A stretch of 64,000 nt of DNA from the NCBI GenBank assembly GCA_963976815.1, contig CAXBLU010000004.1:186001-250000 (forward strand), written 5' to 3'. Source of the stretch: JAHRVQ01 sp963976815. GTDB lineage: Bacteria; Pseudomonadota; Gammaproteobacteria; Pseudomonadales; Azotimanducaceae. A program made the position numbers and the translations under genes. This document shows, one piece after another, positions 1 through 8,808 of this stretch (position 1 is the first letter of the stretch; every line of letters starts with the position of its first letter). Under the pieces are notes generated by a model that was not told where the DNA came from, made no database searches, and was given only the letters and a program-made list of their open reading frames with translations.

Positions 1-1194
1 GTGAATACCGTAACCAAACGCCGTGTGAGCACGGGGGTTAGGTCGGTCAATAATGAACTTGTCAGCATCCGCGATGTAGTCCTCGTCCCGGTTACCCGAG
101 ATATACCACATGACCACGCGGTCACCTTTCTTGATCTGCTTGCCACCTAGCTCAGTATCCTGAGTTGCTGTGCGGGCCATGTGGGCAAGCGGTGTTTGCC
201 AACGGATAATTTCTGGCACCATCTTAGGAATAAGGCCAGGATTTTGTAGCAGCTTTTCATATTCGCCAGGATTTTTGTTTAAGGCTAATACACCGCCGGA
301 AATTGAGTTACGGGTTGTATCATTCCCGCCAACAATCAGCAGAATAATGTTACCCAGCAGCTCCTGGGGCGACATGTTATTGGTTGATTCGTTGTGAGCC
401 AGCATCGAGATCAGGTCAAACTTGGGTGGCTCAGTCTTGCGCTTTTCGTAGTACTCGGTGAAGTAAGCAAGACATTCGAACAACACCTGGAAGCCTTCTT
501 CCGGGGTTTCAAAGACATCCGGGTCGCCAATCTGCTGTACCGTATCGGACCAGTAAACTAGCTTTAAACGATCTTCCTGGGGAATATCAAAGAGGGTTGC
601 CAACATCTGACCTGTGAGCTCAACGGAGACAGCCTTAACCCAATCGAACTCTTCATCAACCGGTAAACCATCTAAAATCGTACCAATGCGTTCACGAATC
701 AAAGGCTCAAGTTCTGCCAGCTGCTTGGGGACAAATAGTGGCGAAACAACTTTGCGCTGCTCATCATGCTTGGGTGGATCTTCTTGAATAAACATAGGCA
801 GCGCAAAAGCGTCGTCGTCTTCCCTTGGCTGACCACCCAGAGTAATACCACCTAAACGTTGCTGGGACGAAAAGATATCGTGGCTCTTGTCGACTTCCAT
901 GATGTCCTCATACCGGGTCACTGACCAGTAAGGGCCGCCAATGCTGTTTTTGTGATAATGAACGGGGTCTTCTTTACGCAAACGGGCAAAGTGTTCCCAT
1001 AATGTGTCATGGGAAAAAAGCGCTGGGTGAGATGGGTCAAGGTCTTCGAGGGGGATATCTTGAACGGGATAATCCGGATTAATTTTGAAGGCTTCAGCCA
1101 CCTCTGAATTTAAAACTGTCAGGTCATTGGCTGCCATTCTGGCCGTCAGTGCTTTTCGTTTCTCGTCATTTTGCTCTATATATTGAACGCTCAT
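1..1194 (-). CDS. Cytochrome P450, CYP153-like alkane/terminal hydroxylase (3' end off the window)
   Basis: Cytosolic haem monooxygenase, expected to hydroxylate alkyl chains with a ferredoxin/ferredoxin reductase pair that is not in this window. The start is the ATG at 1194; 398 codons are present and the frame runs off the left edge. Visible motifs are the I-helix LLIVGGNDTTRN (O2-binding Asp-Thr), the K-helix ExxR as EIIR, and RPNPRAHTAFGYGIH, which ends one residue before the haem-ligand Cys. The I-helix sequence and the following SGGVLALN stretch are those I associate with CYP153 alkane hydroxylases. The neighbouring acyl-CoA dehydrogenases, transporter and esterase fit a hydrophobe-degradation setting. 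Family P450 is certain; the CYP153 assignment is likely but from memory of the family. Confidence 0.9.
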   Translation of the reverse strand, partial: MSVQYIEQNDEKRKALTARMAANDLTVLNSEVAEAFKINPDYPVQDIPLEDLDPSHPALFSHDTLWEHFARLRKEDPVHYHKNSIGGPYWSVTRYEDIMEVDKSHDIFSSQQRLGGITLGGQPREDDDAFALPMFIQEDPPKHDEQRKVVSPLFVPKQLAELEPLIRERIGTILDGLPVDEEFDWVKAVSVELTGQMLATLFDIPQEDRLKLVYWSDTVQQIGDPDVFETPEEGFQVLFECLAYFTEYYEKRKTEPPKFDLISMLAHNESTNNMSPQELLGNIILLIVGGNDTTRNSISGGVLALNKNPGEYEKLLQNPGLIPKMVPEIIRWQTPLAHMARTATQDTELGGKQIKKGDRVVMWYISGNRDEDYIADADKFIIDRPNPRAHTAFGYGIH

Positions 1195-1215
1195 TAATCC
1201 CCCGCTTGGCTTTAA

Positions 1216-1229
1216 TTGATTCGAATCAA
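1216..1229. promoter_or_regulatory. Perfect 14-bp palindrome upstream of the P450 gene
   Basis: TTGATTCGAATCAA is an exact inverted repeat, 21 bp upstream of the P450 start codon. Position and symmetry suggest a repressor or activator operator for the P450 gene. No matching regulator gene is adjacent in the window, so the binding protein is unknown. Confidence 0.45.
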
Positions 1230-1350
1230 CCATCCTAGCAAGGGGCTAGGGCTTATCAAGGGCAATTTTGGCCACTAATATGTCTTATGTGGCCAGCTTA
1301 CCCCCTGTCCAGCTATGCGCCAACTACGGTGCGCTATAGCACCAGCCTGG

Positions 1351-1632
1351 TCAGGAAGCCCCCTGGATCAGAATCATCAAATTCTCCCAACAATGAACTT
1401 CCATCACTGAGTAGCCTGGAATGGGCGCTGCAGACAATTGACCAAACAGGTAGGTACCAGTCTCCTGGGCTAGTTTTTCATGCTACTCGATCAGAGTTTC
1501 GGGGTCACCCCGGAGGAATAACTGAAAGATATTGGTCTGGGGTTCTAGCGGTTTGGTTTGAACACCATCAACCTGGTTCACAATCTTCGCAAGGTGCCGA
1601 GCTCTCTCTAACCGCGGAAGATGAACTTGCCA
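1351..1632 (-). pseudogene. Decayed C-terminal fragment of a threonine aldolase/beta-eliminating lyase-like protein
   Basis: One minus-strand frame reads as the C-terminal domain of a PLP-dependent beta-eliminating lyase (threonine aldolase type). It contains LPRLERARHLAKIV, then PQTNIFQLFLRGDPETLIE, and after a TAG at 1483-1485 continues HEKLAQETGTYLFGQL and PIPGYSVMEV. A TAA at 1633-1635 blocks the frame upstream and the N-terminal PLP-binding half is missing. Two internal stops and truncation make it a gene relic. The opposite-strand 125-codon open frame here (1287-1664) looks like an antisense shadow. This stretch, 1195-1727, otherwise holds only the palindrome and presumed promoter. Confidence 0.6.
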
Positions 1633-1727
1633 TTACCTGTTGCCGGAACTCATCAAAACCTTAGGATACGATAGCGCTTCTCCAATTTCAGCCCTGTGGT
1701 TATGATGCGCCCAAACCGGGGGAGAAC

Positions 1728-2147
1728 ATGGCCAGCGAGAACAAAACCAAAGCAACTAAAGTTTCCGCAACCAGCTTTGTGAACTCCATTGAGCATGAAG
1801 GCCGTCGATCCGATGCCAAGGCTTTGTTAAAAATATTCAAATCGATCACCGGCAAACCTGCCGTGATGTGGGGCGACGCTATGGTGGGCTTTGATCGCTA
1901 CCACTACAAATACGACAGCGGCCGGGAAGGTGATGCACTGATGACAGGATTCTCACCCCGCAAGGCGAATCTTGCGGTTTATTTGATGGACGGCTTTAGC
2001 GACAAGCAAAGCCTATTGGCAAAATTAGGCAAACACAAAACAGGCAGCTCGTGCCTTTATATCAACAAGTTGGCAGATGTCGACGAGGACGTATTATGTA
2101 AGCTGATTTCCAGGTCTTACCAACAAATGCAAAAGAAGTACCCGTAA
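1728..2147 (+). CDS. DUF1801 domain protein
   Basis: Small cytosolic protein of 139 residues with the DUF1801 (YdhG-like) pattern. After a Lys-rich start come DAKALLKIFKSITGKPAVMWG, the GFDRYHYKYDSGREGDALMTGFSPRK block, and YLMDGF. The start ATG follows a GGGGAGA ribosome site. The biochemical role of the family is not established. It sits before a DUF1993 gene with a 50-bp gap, so the two may be co-transcribed. Confidence 0.85.
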   Translation: MASENKTKATKVSATSFVNSIEHEGRRSDAKALLKIFKSITGKPAVMWGDAMVGFDRYHYKYDSGREGDALMTGFSPRKANLAVYLMDGFSDKQSLLAKLGKHKTGSSCLYINKLADVDEDVLCKLISRSYQQMQKKYP

Positions 2148-2197
2148 CTATTTTTCAACACCATCTATACAACACTACCCTAGAACAGGAACTATTG

Positions 2198-2698
2198 ATG
2201 TCGCTATACCCTATTGCTGTACCCACCTTTACTCGCTCACTTACGAGCTTGCGTAACATCCTAACCAAAGCTGCTGCCCATGCAGAAGACAAAGGCATTG
2301 ACCCTTCGGTTCTCCTTAATGGTCGACTGGCACCGGATATGTTTCCACTAAAACGACAGGTTCAAATCGCTTCTGACTCGGCCCGACGTGGATGCGGCCA
2401 ACTTACCGGAAAAGAAGTACCCGTTGTGGAAGACACTGAAGAAACCTTTGCAGAACTAATCGCCCGGGTTGAAGGGGCAATAGAGTATGTGAGTCAGTTT
2501 AAAGAAGCAGATTTTGAGGGCGCTGAAGCCAAAGTCATCGAACTGCCCCTGGCCAGCGGTCCGTTAAAACTAGATGGCTCAACTTTTTTGATGAGCTTTG
2601 CGTTTGCAAACTTTTCATTCCACCTGACAACCGCCTACAACATTTTACGCCATAACGGTGTTGCACTCGGCAAGATGGATTATCTCGGCGGGGCTTAA
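2198..2698 (+). CDS. DUF1993 domain protein
   Basis: Small helical cytosolic protein of 166 residues, matching the DUF1993 family, a DinB-like helical-bundle fold. It begins MSLYPIAVPTFTRSLTSL and has the typical LAPDMFPLKRQVQIASDSA segment and a C-terminal HLTTAYNILRHNGVALGKMDYLGG. I take the ATG at 2198 rather than the TTG one codon earlier. The function is unknown for the family. Confidence 0.85.
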   Translation: MSLYPIAVPTFTRSLTSLRNILTKAAAHAEDKGIDPSVLLNGRLAPDMFPLKRQVQIASDSARRGCGQLTGKEVPVVEDTEETFAELIARVEGAIEYVSQFKEADFEGAEAKVIELPLASGPLKLDGSTFLMSFAFANFSFHLTTAYNILRHNGVALGKMDYLGGA

Positions 2699-2705
2699 CG
2701 CTAAT

Positions 2706-3473
2706 TCAAGCTCGCCACTGTAAGTAAGCATCCACGAGCTCATGCATTCGGTCTCGACCGAAGCTGGGCTCGTGACCACCGTGCACGACGTTCACAGGTA
2801 GCTGCCGAATTCGCTTCATGGTTTTAATATAGTCCGGTACATTTGAGTCCGGTAAATCATCCAACAAAGTACCGTCGTAAATTGCGTCGCCGGAAAAGAA
2901 GGTGCCGCTGGCTGCTTCCCAGAGCCCGATACTTCCTGGGCTATGGCCGGGCAGGTGCATAATCTCAAAGTGTCGATTGCCCAGGTCAACCACGTCTCCA
3001 TCCTTAAGGGCTCGAGTTATGGTCGTCGACTCAACACCATAATGCTCTACCTCAAAGTCAGCGGATGGCTTGGCATTAATCAGCAGCTCATCAAAACCGT
3101 CAGTTTCACCTTGAGTCTCGTAACTCTCTAAGCCCGGCGGCATCTTTAAAAACGCCCACTCTTTGTAATCTGTCATTCGCGGAGCTTCGCTTTCATGAAG
3201 CAACCGATGAGGAAATTCATGTAAACATCCAACATGGTCAAAATGAATATGGGTGGCCAGAGCTGTCACCGGTTTATCCGTAAGATCCGCAATAGCATCC
3301 TTTAAACTCGCAACGCCAAGTCCTGTATCGATCAACAGATCCGTATCCCGGCCGCGAATAAACCAGATATTGCAGCGCAGAAATGGATGGACGTGGGGCT
3401 CATAGATCAGCGTCACGCCATCGGAGATGGGTTTTCGCTCATACCATTTATCCGCTAGCTGTAACCTGGCCAT
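2706..3473 (-). CDS. MBL-fold metallo-hydrolase
   Basis: Metallo-beta-lactamase-fold hydrolase of 255 residues, probably cytosolic since no signal peptide is seen. The metal motif HIHFDH lies at residues 75-80, followed by LPGHSPGSIGLW and a metal-bridging Asp in FSGDAIYDG, then a late HGGHEPSFGR His. It is the third gene of an ACAD-ACAD-MBL operon with a 12-bp gap. That suggests hydrolysis of a thioester or lactone intermediate in the same pathway; the substrate cannot be read from sequence. Confidence 0.85.
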   Translation of the reverse strand: MARLQLADKWYERKPISDGVTLIYEPHVHPFLRCNIWFIRGRDTDLLIDTGLGVASLKDAIADLTDKPVTALATHIHFDHVGCLHEFPHRLLHESEAPRMTDYKEWAFLKMPPGLESYETQGETDGFDELLINAKPSADFEVEHYGVESTTITRALKDGDVVDLGNRHFEIMHLPGHSPGSIGLWEAASGTFFSGDAIYDGTLLDDLPDSNVPDYIKTMKRIRQLPVNVVHGGHEPSFGRDRMHELVDAYLQWRA

Positions 3474-3485
3474 CGGTTTGCGCCT

Positions 3486-4727
3486 CTAGCTTCCCGTTGG
3501 GATCTTATTAAAGGGTAAGCCTTTATCCGCCCGCATATCCTCCGGTAACCCGAGGACCCGCTCCGAAATAATATTACGCAGGATCTGGTCCGTGCCGCCC
3601 TCGACTCTTACCGCTGGAGAACGGAGCAACATCGCCTGAAAGCGTGCAGACCCCTCGGCAATTTCAGGATCAACAATTGCCCCAGCCAGGCCCTGGAGAT
3701 CCAGGGCAAACTTGGCAATGTCCTGCATCATGCCGCCGGCTACCAGCTTGCCGATAGAGTTTTCTGGTCCGGGAGTTTCCCCTTTTGAAATTGCGGTCAA
3801 TGCTCGAGAAGCGGTGTTGCGCAACCCCGCCGCCTTGCAATACCAATCCGCTAATTTGGATTTCACCATGGGGTTATCAATCGCCATACCGGATTCCAAA
3901 GGCAGAGAAGTCACCAGCGCTTCGATCTCGGGATATCCCGTGGCAATACTACCGCCAATTGCCAGACGCTCATTCATCAATGTGGTTAGCGCAACCTGCC
4001 AGCCCTGACCGACCTCACCCAGACGTTGGCTATCGGGAATTCGAACATTGTCGAAGTACACCTCATTAAAGCCGCTCTCGCCATTGGCTTGTTTAATAGG
4101 CCGAATATCAACGCCGGGGCTTTTCATATCCAGGAAGAACATCGTCAGGCCCTTATGCTTGGCCACCTCTGGGTCTGTTCTGGTAATTAAAATACCGTAG
4201 TCGGAGTGCTGGGCACCGGAGGTCCAGATCTTTTGGCCGTTAATTACCCATTCATCGCCGTCTTTTTCAGCTTTGGTCCGCAATCCCGCCAGGTCACTGC
4301 CGCCATGGGGTTCAGAAAACAGCTGACACCAGACCTCTTCACCGCTGGCGAGCTTTGGAATATATCGGGCCAGCTGTTCTTCAGCGGCAAACGCCATCAT
4401 GGTGGGCGCACACATACCCTGGCCAATAATAAAGGTGCCAGAGAGCTTCCCGTATAAGCCTTCTTCCTGACTCCATATGACACTTTGAATGGGAGACGCA
4501 TCGCGACCGCCGTAGGCCTTTGGCCACTGCAGACACGCCCAGCCAGCCTCGGCTTTTTTCTTCTGCCATTTTTTGGCTTCTGCCAGGGTATCGTAGTCCC
4601 CGGTAATGGTGTTACCGAACCCGCTTTTTGCGAGAAACGGAGCTAGATAGGTCGGGGCATTGTCGTTAATCCAGGTTCGTACTTCGGCCCGGAACGCGGC
4701 TTCTTCAGTTGAATCACTAAAATCCAT
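3486..4727 (-). CDS. Acyl-CoA dehydrogenase, catalytic-type subunit
   Basis: FAD-dependent acyl-CoA dehydrogenase of 413 residues. The start is ATG 4727 with an AAGGAG site 7 bp upstream, which overlaps the stop of the preceding ACAD gene; an upstream in-frame extension has no support. Visible are SEPHGGSDLAGLRTKA and INGQKIWTSGAQHSDYG in the FAD/substrate region. RVEGGTDQILRNIISERVLG carries the Glu at residue 376, where MCAD-type enzymes have the catalytic base. Coupled to a second ACAD lacking that Glu, it probably forms a heteromeric enzyme like the steroid side-chain FadE pairs. The substrate is not known. Confidence 0.92.
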   Translation of the reverse strand: MDFSDSTEEAAFRAEVRTWINDNAPTYLAPFLAKSGFGNTITGDYDTLAEAKKWQKKKAEAGWACLQWPKAYGGRDASPIQSVIWSQEEGLYGKLSGTFIIGQGMCAPTMMAFAAEEQLARYIPKLASGEEVWCQLFSEPHGGSDLAGLRTKAEKDGDEWVINGQKIWTSGAQHSDYGILITRTDPEVAKHKGLTMFFLDMKSPGVDIRPIKQANGESGFNEVYFDNVRIPDSQRLGEVGQGWQVALTTLMNERLAIGGSIATGYPEIEALVTSLPLESGMAIDNPMVKSKLADWYCKAAGLRNTASRALTAISKGETPGPENSIGKLVAGGMMQDIAKFALDLQGLAGAIVDPEIAEGSARFQAMLLRSPAVRVEGGTDQILRNIISERVLGLPEDMRADKGLPFNKIPTGS

Positions 4728-4737
4728 GGTCTTCTCC

Positions 4738-5859
4738 TTAGGCCGCTTTGGTTGTTGGGGGTGTGGGTAGTGAACTGACAAGCTTGTCCTCCCAAACCGA
4801 CAAGCCCCCCAACGCGAGCGTTAGGTAGTTAGACCGTCGGTAATATAGATGGCAATCGAACTCCCAGGTAAAACCCATCCCACCGTGCACTTGAATATTA
4901 TCTCTGGAACAGAGCTGAAAGGCCTGGGTTGCTGATACTCTTGCGGTTGCCGCCGCGAGGGGTAAATCATCAGAATCCGTCGACAGTGCCCATGCAGCGT
5001 AATAACAGTTGGACTCCGCCAGCTTTAGCGCCACATACATATCCGCCATCATGTGTTTCAGCGCCTGAAACGACCCAATCGGCCGACCAAAGGCAAAGCG
5101 TTCTTTGGCGTAGGCAACCGCCATATCCAATGCCGCGGTGGCGCCACCCAATTGCTCAAAGGCCATCATGACCGCGGCACGGTTATAGATGTTCTGTACC
5201 TGCTGCCAGCCATCCCCAGCACTCAAAGCCACAACAGGGGTTTGGTCAAACACAACGGTTGCTGTATTTCGAGTTGGATCAACCGAGGCAACATTGCTAA
5301 TCGCTACCGAATCATCCTTTAGATTCACCAGATACAGCCCGAGGGACTCAGGCCCTGATCTCGCCAGGACAATGGCAACGTCGGCAATAGCGCCGTCGGG
5401 CACAATCAGTTTTTGGCCGCTTAATTTACCGGACTGAACAGAAACCGAAATCGATTCTGGCGTCAGTACCTGGGCCGTTTCGACGTCGGCAAAGGTGGCA
5501 ATGGATTCACCACTGGCAAGTTTAGGCAGCCATTCCTGTTTTTGATCTTCTGTGCCGTAAGCCAACAAGGCTTCAGCACCCAGATAGATTGACGACGAAA
5601 ATGGCACTGCAGCGAGATGCTTGCCGACCTGCTCTGCTACTAGACATAGGGTCAGATAGCCTGCTCCGGCGCCGCCATAGGTTTCCGGGATTGCCGTACC
5701 GGGCAAACCCATATCACACAAACCTTTCCATACAGATTTTGCGTAAGGAGCTTCTCCCTCTAGCACCGATCGCAACGAAGCCCTGTCGCAATTGTCTCGG
5801 AGATAGCGGGCCGCCTCATCGCGCACCATTTTTTCATCATCGGAAAAGTCAAAATTCAC
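4738..5859 (-). CDS. Acyl-CoA dehydrogenase, non-catalytic partner-type subunit
   Basis: ACAD-fold protein of 373 residues, first gene of the minus operon. It has an N-terminal ACAD domain (FSDDEKMVRDEAARYL), a weakly conserved middle, and a C-terminal QVHGGMGFTWEFDCHLYYRR block. In the place of the EGGT/EGT catalytic-base motif it reads LTLALGG, so no Glu base is visible. Partner subunits of heterotetrameric ACADs show the same loss. Its stop codon overlaps the ribosome site of the catalytic-type gene. It is divergent from the GPH transporter across a 189-bp intergenic region. Confidence 0.9.
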   Translation of the reverse strand: MNFDFSDDEKMVRDEAARYLRDNCDRASLRSVLEGEAPYAKSVWKGLCDMGLPGTAIPETYGGAGAGYLTLCLVAEQVGKHLAAVPFSSSIYLGAEALLAYGTEDQKQEWLPKLASGESIATFADVETAQVLTPESISVSVQSGKLSGQKLIVPDGAIADVAIVLARSGPESLGLYLVNLKDDSVAISNVASVDPTRNTATVVFDQTPVVALSAGDGWQQVQNIYNRAAVMMAFEQLGGATAALDMAVAYAKERFAFGRPIGSFQALKHMMADMYVALKLAESNCYYAAWALSTDSDDLPLAAATARVSATQAFQLCSRDNIQVHGGMGFTWEFDCHLYYRRSNYLTLALGGLSVWEDKLVSSLPTPPTTKAA

Positions 5860-6048
5860 TTTTTATCACCTTCGTCGGCTAATTGTCTGGGGCTAATAAA
5901 ACATATCCAACTTAATGAAAACAATCGCCACGTGCATCATGTCCGCACAAACATAAGCCAATCGCAGGTTCAGCTATAACGGTGGGGATAATTTGCTAGG
6001 AAGTGCATATCGAATCCTGTACTTTCACAGCCACAATTGGGGGAAATA

Positions 6049-7488
6049 ATGACAACAAGCGAACCAGTGGTACGCCGGGTAGATCTTGCAACCAAGATCT
6101 TCTACGGCTTTGGTGCAGTAGCCAACGGAGCCAAAAGTAACGGCTTTAACTATCTTCTCCTATTTTACTACAGTCAGGTCATCGGGCTTCGTGCCGACCT
6201 TGTGTCCCTGGGTATTTTGATTGCCCTGGTGTTTGATGCGATATCAGACCCCCTGGTTGGGTTTGTTTCTGACAACTTCCATTCCCGCTGGGGCAGACGC
6301 CACCCCTTTATGTATGCGTCAGGCATCCCCGTATCCATCGCCTACTACTTTCTCTGGTCACCACCGGAATGGGATCAAACAGGCCTGTTCTTGTATTTTG
6401 TTTGTATTGCGGTGTTGATTCGAACATTAATCACTTTTTATGAAATCCCCGCTACTGCATTGGTTGCTGAACTTACCGACGACTACGATCAGCGGACCGA
6501 GATGATGAGTTTCCGCTATTTCTTCGCCTGGTGGGGTGGCCTGACCATGGCCGTACTGAACTACCTGGTGTTTTTGCCTGAAGATAAAGGCGGCCTTGAG
6601 TACGTTGAAGGTTGGACTCACTATGGTTTAACCGCGTCTATCGTGATCTTTATTTCGATTTTTGTTTCTACTATTGGCACCCATAAACACATCCCGCACT
6701 TGAAAAAACCGCCACCGAAGCAACCGTTTAATTTTAAGAAAACCACCAACGAGCTAAAAGAGACCCTTTCAAACCGTTCATTTTTTGCGCTATTTTTCTC
6801 GGCACTGTTGACCGCGGTCGCGGCAGGGGTTTCAACCTCCCTTAGCATCTATTTTTCCCGCCACTTCTGGGAACTCACCAGCACCGAGATCGGCTATATG
6901 AACCTGCCGTACTTTTTCTCGGCGTTCCTGGCCCTCTTTCTGGCGCCCTACGTATCCAGAGTGATGGGTAAAAAGCTGGGCGGCATCACAATCATGGGGC
7001 TGGCCTTCGCGATGGCACCAATGCCTTTTATTCTACGACTGCTCGGCTGGTTTCCTGATAACGGCACCGATACATTGTTCTGGACCCTGGTGGTCTTTAA
7101 TACCGTCGAGGTGACCTTAATCATCATGTCCTCTTCACTTATTGCAGCCATGATCGCCGACGTGGTGGAAGACAGCGAGATTAAAACCGGACGTCGTTCC
7201 GAAGGCATATTCTTTGCTGCGAACAGCTTCGCCCAGAAGGCCGTTAATGGTTTAGGGGTTGTGGTGGCTGGGCAAATACTGGCTTATATCCAATTTCCCA
7301 CCCAGGCCAAGCCCGGGGAAATACCCGAGGAGACCTTGTTTGATCTGGCCTACATCTATGTTCCTGTGATCCTGGTCTTTTATCTCGCAGCACTATCGGT
7401 TCTGACCATGTACCGGATTAATCGCGAAGATCACACTGAAAACCTGCGACGGCTTTCTGTTGCGGACTCACGGGAAATCATCAGTTAA
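6049..7488 (+). CDS. GPH-family (MelB-like) MFS cation symporter
   Basis: Inner-membrane transporter of 479 residues in the glycoside-pentoside-hexuronide:cation symporter family of the MFS. The start is the ATG at 6049 behind a GGGGGAAATA site; the TTG 12 bp earlier is not needed. Typical features are an N-terminal FYGFGAVANGAKSNGFNYLLLFYYSQV helix region, the FDAISDPLVGFVSDN loop with its Asp pair, and SRWGRRHPFMY. About 12 hydrophobic segments are visible. Besides sugars, members in marine proteobacteria sit in steroid and aromatic clusters. Its operon with an esterase and an LLM oxidoreductase suggests uptake of a non-sugar substrate. Confidence 0.9.
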   Translation: MTTSEPVVRRVDLATKIFYGFGAVANGAKSNGFNYLLLFYYSQVIGLRADLVSLGILIALVFDAISDPLVGFVSDNFHSRWGRRHPFMYASGIPVSIAYYFLWSPPEWDQTGLFLYFVCIAVLIRTLITFYEIPATALVAELTDDYDQRTEMMSFRYFFAWWGGLTMAVLNYLVFLPEDKGGLEYVEGWTHYGLTASIVIFISIFVSTIGTHKHIPHLKKPPPKQPFNFKKTTNELKETLSNRSFFALFFSALLTAVAAGVSTSLSIYFSRHFWELTSTEIGYMNLPYFFSAFLALFLAPYVSRVMGKKLGGITIMGLAFAMAPMPFILRLLGWFPDNGTDTLFWTLVVFNTVEVTLIIMSSSLIAAMIADVVEDSEIKTGRRSEGIFFAANSFAQKAVNGLGVVVAGQILAYIQFPTQAKPGEIPEETLFDLAYIYVPVILVFYLAALSVLTMYRINREDHTENLRRLSVADSREIIS

Positions 7489-7509
7489 GCATTCGCAAAG
7501 GAGCACAAC

Positions 7510-8781
7510 ATGGCCTCAACTCAATTCAAGAGCCTGATACTGTCGGCGTCACTTATGGTCAGTGTGAGCAGTTTTGCAGCTGACGCCGGACTCCCCACCA
7601 CCAAACCGGAACGGGTCGGGGTTTCTTCAGAGCGACTGGCCCGCATCCAGCCCGCAATGCAGCGTTATATTGATGACAATCTGGTTGCGGGCACGGTGAC
7701 CATAATTGCCCGCCGGGGCAAGATTGTGCATTTTGAAGCCAATGGGTTTATGGACGCAGAAAACAAAATCCCCATGCGTAAGGATGCAATCTTTCGTATC
7801 GCTTCAATGACCAAACCGATTACATCTGTGGCATTAATGATGTTATGGGAAGAAGGCAAATTTCAGCTACGGGACCCGGTCTCAAAATTTCTGCCTGAGT
7901 TTAAGGATCAGCAGGTTTCAACCACGGCAGATGTTAGCGGCAAAACAGGAGAACTAGTGCCAGTCAAGCAGGCCGCCACCATCCAGCAAATGTTGACCCA
8001 TACCGCCGGCATGGCAAACGCTTATATTGGCAACGGAGAAGCCTATCGAGCAATATCCAAAGTTCACCCCGATGACACATTGGAATCCTTAATCAAGCGC
8101 CTGGCAGCAGCCCCACTCAACTACGAACCCGGTACAGCCTGGCAATATTCTGCGGCAACCGACGTGGTTGGCCGACTAGTTGAGGTCATGTCCGGCATGC
8201 CCCTTGATGAATATATGGCGCAAAAAATCTTTGCGCCTCTCGACATGACCGACACCCACTTCTTTTTAGACAACACCAAAGGGAATCGACTCACCGTTCA
8301 ATACAAACCCGGCGACGACAATAAGATTGTGGTTCAGGACCCAGGTAGTGATAAAAGCCGTTGGATATCCGGCGATAACAAACAAACCTTTAGAGGGGCG
8401 GGCGGCCTCGTTTCCACAGCCCATGACTATATCCGATTTCAACAAATGGTATTAAACGGTGGCGAGCTAGACGGCGTACGTCTGCTTGCGCCTGCAACGG
8501 TTTCACTGATGTTGGACAACCATACCGGCGATCTTCCACTGTGGCTTGCGGGTCCCGGCATGGGATTTGGTCTTGGTTATGGTGTCGTTGAAGATCGCGG
8601 TGCAGCAGCAACCCCTTTAAGTGAAGGCAGCGGGTACTGGGGCGGCGCCTATTGCACTATCTCCTGGGTTGATCCAGAACAGGAGCTGGTCGGTATTTTG
8701 ATGACCCAGGTACGACCCTATACTCACCTGAATATCCGCCAGGACTTTCAGGTTTTGACCTATCAAGCCATTATCGACTAA
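7510..8781 (+). CDS. Exported serine hydrolase, class C beta-lactamase/esterase fold
   Basis: Periplasmic serine hydrolase of 423 residues with a signal peptide ending near AFAAD-like FAA at residues 22-24. The SxxK motif is SMTK at residues 99-102 and the YxN-type motif is YSA at 213-215, which points to an esterase or transesterase rather than a true beta-lactamase. The C-terminal GSGYWGGAYCTISWVDPEQ fits family VIII esterases. It begins 21 bp after the transporter stop, so the two are an operon; it could release the transported substrate from an ester. Confidence 0.9.
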   Translation: MASTQFKSLILSASLMVSVSSFAADAGLPTTKPERVGVSSERLARIQPAMQRYIDDNLVAGTVTIIARRGKIVHFEANGFMDAENKIPMRKDAIFRIASMTKPITSVALMMLWEEGKFQLRDPVSKFLPEFKDQQVSTTADVSGKTGELVPVKQAATIQQMLTHTAGMANAYIGNGEAYRAISKVHPDDTLESLIKRLAAAPLNYEPGTAWQYSAATDVVGRLVEVMSGMPLDEYMAQKIFAPLDMTDTHFFLDNTKGNRLTVQYKPGDDNKIVVQDPGSDKSRWISGDNKQTFRGAGGLVSTAHDYIRFQQMVLNGGELDGVRLLAPATVSLMLDNHTGDLPLWLAGPGMGFGLGYGVVEDRGAAATPLSEGSGYWGGAYCTISWVDPEQELVGILMTQVRPYTHLNIRQDFQVLTYQAIID

Positions 8782-8808
8782 ACCAACAATTAATAGAGGG
8801 CGCTAGCC

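Noticed and set aside
1287..1664. Plus-strand 125-codon open frame
   Set aside because: Low-complexity composition without a family; the opposite strand reads as a decayed lyase, which explains the sequence better.
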